DNA from: Bacteroides sp.
Lineage (GTDB): Bacteria > Bacteroidota > Bacteroidia > Bacteroidales > Bacteroidaceae
DNA: 6,086 nt
Reading direction: 5' to 3'
Assembly (NCBI GenBank): GCA_019412865.1
Contig: DXOJ01000810.1
Span: 1-6,086, forward strand
A program made the position numbers and the translations under genes. The notes beneath the pieces are model-generated. The model was not told the origin of the DNA, searched no databases, and saw nothing but the letters and a program-made list of their open reading frames with translations. Shown piece after piece: positions 1-6,086 of this stretch (within the stretch, counting starts at the first letter, position 1; every line of letters starts with the position of its first letter).

Positions 1-44
1 CTCACAAACTGCATTAATATTTTGCGTCCTGATGTAGAAATCAT
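1..44 (-). CDS. Start of an unidentified gene downstream of brxC (partial)
   Basis: An ATG at 44-42 opens a frame that stays open to the left edge and reads MISTSGRKILMQFV in 14 codons. It begins 15 nt after the brxC stop, on the same strand, so it is probably the next gene of the operon. By gene order the expected neighbour would be pglX, the BREX adenine methyltransferase. The visible residues do not resemble the PglX N-termini I know, so I do not name it. No clear Shine-Dalgarno sequence precedes it, and a second in-frame ATG lies at 14-12. The frame is the same as that of brxC, separated only by the TAA at 62-60 and five sense codons. Too short to assign a function. Confidence 0.4.
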   Translation of the reverse strand, partial: MISTSGRKILMQFV

Positions 45-59
45 AACTAGAAGTTTTGA

Positions 60-3000
60 TTAGTCAATAAAAGAGAGATCAATGGATACGCCCTCATCCA
101 TTTGAGGCAATAGACGAGTCAACTCATTAATAAGTGACTCAACATCCTTTCGCTGAGTGAGGCGGCGCTTAATCTGACGACGAACGACTGTTGGTGTAGG
201 TTCGTTAGCTCCTGAAGCATTTTCAGCATCAGTTTCGTCACTGCTTTCATTGGGGCGATTAGTATCATCATCCTCAGCAGGCGTTGTAACGGCTGGTTTG
301 TTGGCTGCTACAAAATCCTTCACTTTTCGCTCAAGACTATCGAATAGACCTAGAGGAGCGTAGAAAGCAGTAAATTGGTTGCACATTTCCTGCAAAAGTT
401 CGAGCGTTTTACCCTCTTGAATAGCAATTTTACTCATCAAGACTTCGATGCTTTGCTTCTGTTCCTCTTTCAATGAACAGAAATCTTCCGAACCACGAAT
501 TTCGCTGTTCTTCTGATTGATGAAGAGAGTAGCCTCCGTATAGAAGTGCATGCAAGCCTGCTCAATTTCATTGTCAATGCGTGAAGCCAAATCCGCATAT
601 TCTGCAGTGTGATTAAAACAGATTGGATCGAGCATAATATCGTTGAAGGCCTGTTCATCTTCTCCCAATTGATTCTTCAATATTTCCAGAGTGGGGAGTT
701 GCGGCAAGCGTTGGGCATCATTCAGTCGTTTTTGGATTTTCTTGATAGAAGTGATAACCTTTCCTTGTTCCTCCGCTTTGAACACCTGGTTGACAAACCT
801 TAATGCATCAGCACAAGCTTTGTCTTTGGCAAAGAGATAAGGTGCTTCGGCACCTTCTGATTCGATAATCTTAACCAAATAATTCACCGCTTGACTAACA
901 GTAGATGTTCCAGCCATTTTCAGTTTTTCAAAAGTGTCCTTTAATTGTTCCACTTTTGTTCGACGTTGCGTGGCGATTTTTAATGACATTTTGGCTATGC
1001 TGGCCGGAATAGGAGACAATCCTTGCGGGTTGTACAATTCCTTCAGGGTAGTCATAGCCATCATCATTTCTGCCGGCTTTAAGTGAGCATCAGTATTAAG
1101 AGAGAGCCCAAGGTGGCTGAACGATGTATTATTCTTCATGGCTTCAGCAGCATTCTTGGTAAACATTTTAAATGACTGAGCACCACTTCTTACCACGATA
1201 ATGCCGGCTTTCAACATCAATGCTACTAAATAGCGAATGGTATCTTTGCTCCAGCCATACTGAGCACGGTTGAAGTGGTCGGATAGTTGTCCGCCATTAG
1301 CATCATTGTTTGAGGCGATATAATCCTTTATTTCAGCAAACGCAGCATGACCAGTTTCTATAACACCATTATCGCCTACAATGCCAAATGGATTGAGCGA
1401 TTCGGGCAGCTTTGTAGAATCTTCATAAGCCAATAAATCACTAACAACAGAAGCTGACATGCTACGCGAAGCCAAAGGATATTTGTTGTAAACCTGTTCG
1501 GCAAAACTCTTTAAGGCTTGCGTCTTGTAAGTTTCTCCATTTACAGAAGTAGGCGAGCCCTTGCAGATGGTTTCGCTGTTGTTTTGTGATTGACGTAAAA
1601 TGCGTGTGATTTCCTGACGATTCTTATCGGCATCTGCTTGTTGGGCTCGCAGGTAATCTTGGATTTCCTTATTAGTATCATGCCGATGATTGTTGCAAAT
1701 GGTTTCGTCTCTCACTACATCAATTAGCAAGAGTTCTATATCCTGAGGCAAGGTGCAAACCCAAAACATGGTCTGCTTATTTTCCACTTTTGTACTTTCA
1801 GTCAGGAGCGCATTATGTACTTTCTCAAAGTCGCTGGCGTCCACGAAGCGAACGTTCAGCTTGATGTCACCTCCCGGAATCAACACGGGATTCTGTCTGC
1901 CACGGCATAATTCCACCGTTGCACTAATTGTCTTAGAGCCATAAATGCTAACAGATGGAGCCGGGGATAGAATATCGTGCACCAACTCTTTCATGACTTT
2001 GAATTTATCAGAGTCAGTTGCATTTATTCTGGAACGTTCATCTTGGACGCTAAGAATGGCATTGGTCATGAATCGGAAACGTCCATCAATTTCTTGGAGT
2101 GTAACGCCGGCTGTGTCTTTTATTTCATCCAGTAAAGCACGGAGTTCCGGTTTGCTCAATGGATGGCCAATCTGTTGGAATAGCAAGGAGCAGAGATTGT
2201 CGAACGACAAACAAAAGTCGTCCAACAATTGCATAATAGCTATCGTCTTGCATACTTTCACAGCCAATGGGTTGCTACTATAAAGTTCGATGGCTTTTTT
2301 GGCGGAAATGACAATTTCGCGAAAGTCTTGATTCTTCTCCATATACGGATGAAGAGCATCATAGAACAAATCCGGCGTAGCCATCTTGCCTAAAGGGCAT
2401 TCTGCCAAATGGCCATCTACCAATAAGTCTCTAATCAATCGGATGACTGAACGAAGACCGGAGCCGCCACTTCGGCTTGCCAGCTTTTGAAGTAAAGCCA
2501 GCAAGATATCAATATGAACGGGTAAGAAGGGATAGAGATTGGCAAACAATTCGCTGGTCAATGGCTTCATATACAGCGAACGTTCCATATTTGTCAATCG
2601 CGTTTCCAACTTAATGGACGCTTCATTGCGATTGAACAGATCTGTCAATACTTCTTTTCCCTGTGGTGACTTTCCCAACAGTCGTTTTGTGATGATTTCC
2701 TTGATATCATCAGCTTCTATATCAACCTTAATGGGGAAACGGTCATTGAGCTTAAAGAGTTTATCTGAGTTAACTTGTGCTTGAGGATTATCTTCTGTCA
2801 AGGTTTGTTGAGCAGTACCGATGAGCCAAACATTTCCTTTAAATTGAGATTTTAGGATTTGCATGGTTCCCTGCATACTACGAATCAAATCTTCACTGCC
2901 TCCTACGTATTGACCAATTTCGTCGAGTACATAGATAATGCGTTCTTTGCTATATTTTTGTTTAACTAACGAACAGAGTCGTTTGAAGCGATCAGTTTCA

Positions 3001-3707
3001 TTCTCAACAGATTCAACTTTGATAGCGTTATACTCTTCGGAAGAGGAGAAATATTCAGGCAATATGACTGGCGCAAATTTGGCAGCATATTTATTGGCAA
3101 TCAACTTCTTTGATTGAATAACCTCCCAGTCTTTTCCCTCTGCTTTTACCATTTCGCAGAACTGGTCATATTTACCCTCTTCTTGAAGAATGGAAATAAA
3201 ATCCATTAGTTTAGGATCGGTAGCCTTGATGCCAATGAGCTTCAACGTTTCGTAATACATTATATCGCTCACTGTCGATGTAATACCAGCTGTAGCTTCA
3301 GTGGTAAGGTCAATCATAATAACCAGGGGATCATACTTTTGGATAACCGCACGATGCAAGGTTTTGAGTGCATTATCTTCAATACGATTCATCAATTTTT
3401 CCCCAAAGCTGATACCATCCACCTTTAATGACTGCTGGAATGAATATCCCAAATATTTGGCAAATGAACTCTTACCTGAGCCATAGAATCCAGATACCCA
3501 AACACCTACTTCGTTGGAAGAATCTCGGAATGCAGACTCCAGTTCTTCGATAACCTTTTCATAGTTATCGTGCAACTTGTCGGTTACTACATATTCATTG
3601 ATTTCGTTTTTTAGATTCTCCTCGCTATTATCTGCAAAAGTGACAACACTTTCAATTCGGCGATTGATGTCCTTGGACGAATCAAATAGTTCTTTTATGG
3701 TATTCAT
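60..3707 (-). CDS. brxC: BREX P-loop ATPase BrxC
   Basis: A 1215-residue cytoplasmic protein of the length usual for BrxC (about 1200 aa), the large AAA-like NTPase of BREX phage-exclusion systems. The N-terminal third holds the ATPase core. Walker A is GFYGSGKS at residues 73-80. Walker B is IIYVLDEIG at 257-265, with D262 and E263 as the metal and catalytic acidic pair. A sensor-like strand VWLIGTAQQT follows near 293-302, and NDRF at 321-324 offers a candidate arginine finger. A segment with GSGLRSVIR around 415-423 resembles the helical lid. The long middle and C-terminal parts are mostly predicted helical. Near 1144-1163 there is a low-complexity acidic linker, then a basic patch (VVRRQIKRRLTQRK, about 1174-1187) and a short acidic end. 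The ATG at 3707 lies 3 nt after the brxB stop, which suggests translational coupling. In BREX, BrxC is needed for defence and host methylation; its precise activity is not settled. All nucleotide-binding motifs are intact. Confidence 0.93.
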   Translation of the reverse strand: MNTIKELFDSSKDINRRIESVVTFADNSEENLKNEINEYVVTDKLHDNYEKVIEELESAFRDSSNEVGVWVSGFYGSGKSSFAKYLGYSFQQSLKVDGISFGEKLMNRIEDNALKTLHRAVIQKYDPLVIMIDLTTEATAGITSTVSDIMYYETLKLIGIKATDPKLMDFISILQEEGKYDQFCEMVKAEGKDWEVIQSKKLIANKYAAKFAPVILPEYFSSSEEYNAIKVESVENETDRFKRLCSLVKQKYSKERIIYVLDEIGQYVGGSEDLIRSMQGTMQILKSQFKGNVWLIGTAQQTLTEDNPQAQVNSDKLFKLNDRFPIKVDIEADDIKEIITKRLLGKSPQGKEVLTDLFNRNEASIKLETRLTNMERSLYMKPLTSELFANLYPFLPVHIDILLALLQKLASRSGGSGLRSVIRLIRDLLVDGHLAECPLGKMATPDLFYDALHPYMEKNQDFREIVISAKKAIELYSSNPLAVKVCKTIAIMQLLDDFCLSFDNLCSLLFQQIGHPLSKPELRALLDEIKDTAGVTLQEIDGRFRFMTNAILSVQDERSRINATDSDKFKVMKELVHDILSPAPSVSIYGSKTISATVELCRGRQNPVLIPGGDIKLNVRFVDASDFEKVHNALLTESTKVENKQTMFWVCTLPQDIELLLIDVVRDETICNNHRHDTNKEIQDYLRAQQADADKNRQEITRILRQSQNNSETICKGSPTSVNGETYKTQALKSFAEQVYNKYPLASRSMSASVVSDLLAYEDSTKLPESLNPFGIVGDNGVIETGHAAFAEIKDYIASNNDANGGQLSDHFNRAQYGWSKDTIRYLVALMLKAGIIVVRSGAQSFKMFTKNAAEAMKNNTSFSHLGLSLNTDAHLKPAEMMMAMTTLKELYNPQGLSPIPASIAKMSLKIATQRRTKVEQLKDTFEKLKMAGTSTVSQAVNYLVKIIESEGAEAPYLFAKDKACADALRFVNQVFKAEEQGKVITSIKKIQKRLNDAQRLPQLPTLEILKNQLGEDEQAFNDIMLDPICFNHTAEYADLASRIDNEIEQACMHFYTEATLFINQKNSEIRGSEDFCSLKEEQKQSIEVLMSKIAIQEGKTLELLQEMCNQFTAFYAPLGLFDSLERKVKDFVAANKPAVTTPAEDDDTNRPNESSDETDAENASGANEPTPTVVRRQIKRRLTQRKDVESLINELTRLLPQMDEGVSIDLSFID

Positions 3708-3710
3708 GTC

Positions 3711-4271
3711 TTAGAAGTTTTTTGAACGATAGCTACCGTCCATGGGATAAATATTTAAAAATGTTCTGGCAATGCCTTGAGCGCTGCCGGGGTAGAGAAT
3801 TAAGATAGGAAGGTCAATCTTGTTGTATATCAATTGTTCGATGCGACCAATCTTATCATAAGGATGAAGAAGCTCAAGATCCTTGAGGATGAGCAAAGGG
3901 TGAGCTGTGGCCATCATCTCTTGTTGAACAGCAAGAATAGAATTGGCAACAACCGAATTGTCTTGTATTTCTTGCCGAATACTTTCATAAAGATCAAATT
4001 CATTGTCTTCATCTACCCATACTTCATCATAATATTCATGGTTGTGAATATACTCTTGCAGAACTTTGCCAATAGAAAGTATTTTTACATCGGCGAAGCC
4101 ATGAAACTTAGCTTTGGGAATCAAATGAAGGGGAATCATACGATATACCTCCATAGCATCCTCTACATCATAATTCACGTAGCAGATGGGGCGATCGCCT
4201 GTTGGATTAAGTATATCAGGACGACTTAAATAAGCAAGTGCCTCCTCAAACTTTTGTTCATATAGTTGCAT
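3711..4271 (-). CDS. brxB: BREX protein BrxB (DUF1788 family)
   Basis: A 186-residue soluble protein, close to the 190-200 aa usual for BrxB. The recognisable part is the C-terminal half: a hydrophobic strand PLLILKDLELLHPYDKIGRI at about 125-144, then a second strand ending in LPILILYPG at about 154-162, then the tail with GSYRSKNF. In DUF1788 proteins the same order of strand, loop, xPG and YR-ending tail is seen. No catalytic motif is visible and the family's biochemical role is unknown, though it is a conserved BREX core protein and is needed in the systems tested. The ATG at 4271 overlaps the end of brxA by 14 nt and has a good upstream GGAGG at 4285-4281, 9 nt away. It sits between brxA and brxC, the standard BREX position. 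Confidence 0.88.
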   Translation of the reverse strand: MQLYEQKFEEALAYLSRPDILNPTGDRPICYVNYDVEDAMEVYRMIPLHLIPKAKFHGFADVKILSIGKVLQEYIHNHEYYDEVWVDEDNEFDLYESIRQEIQDNSVVANSILAVQQEMMATAHPLLILKDLELLHPYDKIGRIEQLIYNKIDLPILILYPGSAQGIARTFLNIYPMDGSYRSKNF

Positions 4272-5022
4272 TGATAAATTCCTCCATTGATTTGTAATTC
4301 CATGAAATAGTTAACAATTCACCAGATGTCTGGGCCATATAGGCTCCTTTGAGACTAAGACTCATGATTCTCTCCAACACTTGATGACGAGTCAGGTTAA
4401 AGAGGCGCCATTCTTCCATTTCCCAAATGGCCATATCTGACAGTCCTACAAAATGCTGTTCATGCATAAAATAAAGAATTGTAAAGTCGTTTACCTCATA
4501 AGGTAGGATTTCCCCTTTACGGTTAATCATTTCATAATCGATAAAACATGAACGGACATATGAGGCGTTCCGCTTCTGTACAGACTCGCTCCATTTTGCT
4601 TTACCTTCTTTTACTAGGTTTTCAACGTATTTTGTGAAGGCGTCTCTATCAACAATATGCAGGTCTTCACTTTTGTATGAATTCAATACTTGTGTGACGG
4701 CATCGAAAAATACGGCATTTTCACGGGCGCAATAGACCATGAGAAGTTGAGTAAAATGTTTCAATGACAATCCACGTTCACGAATGAGTTTAAGCCAAAG
4801 AGGTACCTTGGCATTTACTTTCATGAATCTCTGGAAGAAGACATCATAGATAATATGAACCAGTCGATTTTCCGTTTTACATGACAGGCAATCATTTTCT
4901 TTCACACACTTAATGAGCGCATCCTTGTTCATGCTTTCTTGGTAGATTGAGAGCAGAGACAGCGTTTCATTAATCATGCCGGTGCCATGAGTTAACTGAG
5001 TTGTGTATTTAGGATTCCTCAT
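4258..5022 (-). CDS. brxA: BREX protein BrxA (DUF1819 family)
   Basis: A 254-residue protein when started at the ATG at 5022-5020. I prefer this start because the frame extends upstream only to a TTG at 5046, because the family typically begins with a short stretch like RNPKYTTQLTHGTGMINET, and because the ATG shares its A with the brxE stop (TGATG). DUF1819 signs are the early TxGxxxxxE stretch (about 12-19), the WSESVQKRNASYVRS segment at about 144-158 (family: a W-S then K/R-rich helix), and the late block with EMEEWRLFNL near 201-210, followed by GELLTISWNYKSMEE at 234-248. BrxA is a small helical, DNA-binding core protein in characterised BREX systems; here no enzyme motif is seen. A CLSC pair at 45-48 has no partner cysteines nearby, so it is not called a metal site. 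It overlaps brxB by 14 nt. Confidence 0.87.
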   Translation of the reverse strand: MRNPKYTTQLTHGTGMINETLSLLSIYQESMNKDALIKCVKENDCLSCKTENRLVHIIYDVFFQRFMKVNAKVPLWLKLIRERGLSLKHFTQLLMVYCARENAVFFDAVTQVLNSYKSEDLHIVDRDAFTKYVENLVKEGKAKWSESVQKRNASYVRSCFIDYEMINRKGEILPYEVNDFTILYFMHEQHFVGLSDMAIWEMEEWRLFNLTRHQVLERIMSLSLKGAYMAQTSGELLTISWNYKSMEEFINATI

Positions 5023-5492
5023 CAATTGAAATATGGATAACAGCAATAACTGTTGGTGAATAAATTAGTATAATGATAAGCCATCACTCTTAGCGAAGAG
5101 TCAACATCTTCTGACAACTTCCCAATATTTATTGCTTCAAAACGGGGATCACACGCTACTGTAGCCATGGAACGGATAAAATCAAGTGGCTCCATGTCTA
5201 AGTTTATGTCTTCGTCTAAATGAAGTTTAAGATAGCCATAAATTTCCTCTTCTATTTGTATTGGACATTTGAAAAGGCTATACATATCTTTGGGTATAAA
5301 ATTCTCATGAGTCTTTTGGACGATGTTAATCATCAAATTATAGAAGGCTAATTTGGAGGACTTGGGAAAAAGGTAATTCATATATTCCTTCGCTGCATTA
5401 TCTTCCAAACATGGCCAAAGTCCTTTGTCGCATCCTGCTTTATAAACAGCAAAACGTAACTTAAGTAGATTGACTATATCCGTATTTTTCAT
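5022..5492 (-). CDS. brxE: BrxE-like BREX protein
   Basis: A 156-residue soluble protein directly upstream of brxA. The N-terminal third shows the pattern I associate with BrxE: LLKLRFAVYKAG (9-20), then a tryptophan segment (GLWPCLE, 24-30), YLFPKSSKLAFY (40-51), and then a histidine followed by a YSLFKCP-x-x-x-EEE block (62-83), corresponding to the family's H...G...YHLFRLP...E pattern. This is family recall, not a computed match. BrxE is the marker gene of type 6 BREX, where it opens the operon ahead of brxA, brxB and brxC; its molecular role is unknown. The C-terminal half is acidic and helical with a CC pair near the end. The ATG at 5492 is 7 nt after the regulator's stop, with only a weak AAGAG before it. 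If not BrxE, it is a small operon-specific accessory protein. Confidence 0.72.
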   Translation of the reverse strand: MKNTDIVNLLKLRFAVYKAGCDKGLWPCLEDNAAKEYMNYLFPKSSKLAFYNLMINIVQKTHENFIPKDMYSLFKCPIQIEEEIYGYLKLHLDEDINLDMEPLDFIRSMATVACDPRFEAINIGKLSEDVDSSLRVMAYHYTNLFTNSYCCYPYFN

Positions 5493-5499
5493 GTTGCTC

Positions 5500-5706
5500 T
5501 TATTGTTTATTGGTAGGTATTAGCAATTCTCGAATGTCGGCTTCTAACAGTCTGGCAACTTCTGCCAATGTTTCTATAGATGGTTGTGATGTATTAGTAC
5601 ACCATTTGCTTATCGTAGCAGGGTCTTTGCCCATTTTCTCTGCTAACCATCTGGCTGTTTTCTTTTTCTCAACGAGAACCACTTTTAGCCTATTTAATTC
5701 TGCCAT
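5500..5706 (-). CDS. XRE-family HTH transcriptional regulator
   Basis: A 68-residue single-domain DNA-binding protein of the Cro/CI/XRE type. The helix-turn-helix lies at about residues 17-38: TARWLAEKMGKDPATISKW, with the recognition helix around DPATISKWC and the usual following QPSIETLAEVARLLE helix (41-55) and DIRELL (57-62) end. There is no ligand or dimerisation domain beyond this, so it would bind as a dimer through the HTH fold. It is the first gene of the operon, 7 nt before brxE, which suggests it autoregulates and controls the whole BREX unit. The candidate target is the pair of inverted repeats just upstream of the -7 box. The ATG at 5706 has no Shine-Dalgarno sequence, which is common in Bacteroidota. 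Confidence 0.9.
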   Translation of the reverse strand: MAELNRLKVVLVEKKKTARWLAEKMGKDPATISKWCTNTSQPSIETLAEVARLLEADIRELLIPTNKQ

Positions 5707-5732
5707 AATAATAAATTGATTGTAGTAATACG

Positions 5733-5740
5733 CAAAGATA
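5733..5740 (-). promoter_or_regulatory. Bacteroides-type -7 promoter element of the BREX operon
   Basis: The minus strand reads TATCTTTG, a perfect match to the Bacteroidota sigma-ABfr -7 consensus TAnnTTTG. It lies 26 nt before the regulator's ATG, which would give a leader of roughly 20 nt. A clear TTTG -33 box at the usual 19-21 nt spacing is not present (the best nearby is ATTG, with a 14-nt spacer), so recognition may depend on an extra factor or be weak. Placement is by motif and position only. Confidence 0.55.
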
Positions 5741-5743
5741 AAA

Positions 5744-5768
5744 CATTAGAATGACAATATAGAATATT
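5744..5768. promoter_or_regulatory. Candidate operator: two adjacent inverted repeats
   Basis: Two palindromes lie immediately upstream of the -7 box. CATTAGAATG at 5744-5753 has CATT/AATG arms. AATATAGAATATT at 5756-5768 has perfect 5-bp arms around AGA. Both share the core TAGAAT (5747-5752 and 5760-5765), 13 bp apart. They cover where a -33 box would be, so binding there by the operon's HTH protein could block transcription. The region is very AT-rich, so chance palindromes are possible. Confidence 0.35.
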
Positions 5769-5770
5769 TG

Positions 5771-5785
5771 TTTGATTATTTGATT
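5771..5785. repeat. Short tandem repeat TTTGATTA/TTTGATTG
   Basis: TTTGATT occurs at 5771-5777 and again at 5779-5785, an 8-bp period in AT-rich intergenic DNA upstream of the promoter. It could be a further regulator site or simple low-complexity sequence. A weak hairpin (TTTTC TAT GAAAA) follows at 5790-5802. Confidence 0.35.
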
Positions 5786-5813
5786 GGTTTTTTCTATGAA
5801 AATTAGTCGATAA

Positions 5814-5850
5814 CTCTACCGAACGCAGACTGACGCTTGCGGAAGTAGAG
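5814..5850. other. Imperfect stem-loop at the composition boundary
   Basis: Outer arms CTCTAC (5814-5819) and GTAGAG (5845-5850) enclose inner arms CGCA (5824-5827) and TGCG (5838-5841) with a 10-nt loop. It is followed directly by the perfect palindrome CCAT-CGA-ATGG at 5851-5861. On neither strand does a T-run follow, so it is not a canonical intrinsic terminator. It stands where the AT-rich operon leader gives way to GC-rich DNA. It could end a transcript arriving from the right, or mark a recombination or insertion junction. Confidence 0.4.
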
Positions 5851-5886
5851 CCATCGAATGGTTTAGGCGGTTAGCTCACGGATGTT

Positions 5887-5937
5887 GGTCACCACTTCCG
5901 ACTTATCGTATTTCATGCGATGCCGGAAGTGACGACC
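5887..5937. repeat. Imperfect inverted repeat, 14-bp arms
   Basis: GGTCACCACTTCCG (5887-5900) and CGGAAGTGACGACC (5924-5937) pair at 12 of 14 positions around a 23-nt spacer. A third copy of the CGGAAGT core is found at 5840-5846, inside the neighbouring stem-loop. The repeated core suggests a protein-binding or recombination site array, but function is unknown. Confidence 0.45.
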
Positions 5938-5946
5938 TTTTGGGGA

Positions 5947-6010
5947 GGATGTGCCATCCGGTTTGCTCCGTGTCTGCGACACCAAGCAAAGCCCGGCTGA
6001 ATGGCTTTGC
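5947..6010. repeat. Cluster of hairpins with mutually exclusive pairing
   Basis: GGATG-TGC-CATCC (5947-5959) is a perfect small hairpin. Next comes a long stem at 5958-5996: CCGG, TTTGCT and GTGTC on the left pair with GACAC, AGCAAA and CCGG on the right around a TGC loop, with one CC/CA mismatch and one GC bulge. GCAAAGCC at 5986-5993, part of that stem, can instead pair perfectly with GGCTTTGC at 6003-6010. The two forms cannot coexist. This could be a structured RNA, a mobilization origin, or an element end; I recognise no specific family. Confidence 0.45.
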
Positions 6011-6086
6011 CAACAAGTGGAAACTCCAGCCCATTGCCACAGAGAGAAGCAGCAGGGTTTCACTTCGCTCCACTCAGCTGTTTCTC

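Larger units (their letters stand above)
5862..6086. other. GC-rich gene-poor flank, probable mobile-element-type DNA
   Basis: This stretch holds no convincing complete gene. On the minus strand one frame reads EKQLSGAK then TGA (6086-6060), which could be the last eight codons of a gene entering from the right. Another minus frame is open from the edge to 5863 but its composition (rich in W, C, S) is unlike a real protein. The plus frame at 5881-6000 encodes a short peptide (VTTFWGGCAIRF and onward) of a kind I have the impression of seeing as spurious hypothetical proteins in Bacteroidales genomes. That would fit a widespread non-coding repeat associated with conjugative elements, but this is recall only. 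GC content is clearly higher than in the operon. Confidence 0.35.

Noticed and set aside
1945..2283. A 112-codon plus-strand frame inside brxC
   Set aside because: It is antisense to an intact, well-supported BrxC coding region and is rich in S and R without any domain pattern.
3834..4229. A 131-codon plus-strand frame
   Set aside because: It lies wholly opposite brxB, is biased to I, F and L, and has no family pattern; it is an antisense shadow.
4876..4890. CxxC pair in BrxA as a zinc site
   Set aside because: Only one pair is present and no further paired cysteines or histidines lie at suitable spacing, so metal binding cannot be supported.
5510..5719. A plus-strand frame antisense to the HTH gene
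   Set aside because: The minus strand has a clear HTH domain; the plus-strand translation is its shadow.
5790..5802. TTTTC-TAT-GAAAA hairpin as a terminator
   Set aside because: The stem is only five AT-rich pairs and lies upstream of the operon promoter; it is too weak to call an intrinsic terminator.
5863..6063. A minus-strand frame of 66 codons starting with GTG near the right edge
   Set aside because: Its composition is rich in W, C and S with no recognisable domain, it is open to the edge without a proper start, and it overlaps dense inverted repeats. More likely non-coding.
1..6086. CRISPR arrays, tRNA and rRNA genes
   Set aside because: No regularly spaced repeats and no tRNA or rRNA signature were seen on either strand.

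Overview
This window carries the front half of a BREX-type anti-phage defence operon, all on the minus strand and read from right to left. The organism is most likely a member of the Bacteroidota (Bacteroides/Prevotella/Parabacteroides-like). The evidence is an AT-rich leader with a perfect Bacteroides-style -7 box (TATCTTTG, consensus TAnnTTTG), genes that mostly lack Shine-Dalgarno sequences, and a moderate-to-low GC coding style. This placement is inferred from sequence features, not from a database match.

The order in the direction of transcription is: a small XRE-family helix-turn-helix regulator (5706-5500), a BrxE-like protein (5492-5022), BrxA of the DUF1819 family (5022-4258), BrxB of the DUF1788 family (4271-3711), the large P-loop ATPase BrxC (3707-60), and the first 14 codons of another reading frame (44-1) that runs off the left edge. 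Gaps are 7 nt, a 1-nt overlap (TGATG), a 14-nt overlap, 3 nt and 15 nt, so this is one transcription unit. The order brxE-brxA-brxB-brxC is the start of the type 6 BREX layout. The methyltransferase (PglX), the phosphatase-like PglZ and the helicase or Lon-like genes that would complete and subtype the system are outside the window.

The 380 nt to the right of the regulator hold no convincing complete gene. The first ~100 nt (5707-5813) are very AT-rich and contain the promoter and two similar inverted repeats that could be the regulator's operator. From about 5814 to the right edge the sequence becomes GC-rich and full of inverted repeats, including two mutually exclusive hairpins. This looks like a different genomic context, possibly the flank of a conjugative or mobilizable element into which the defence operon is set. 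The last few bases may hold the 3' end of a further minus-strand gene.

As a working picture, the HTH protein probably tunes expression of the operon. BrxE, BrxA, BrxB and BrxC are cytoplasmic core components expected to work with the unseen PglX and PglZ to mark host DNA by methylation and block phage DNA replication.
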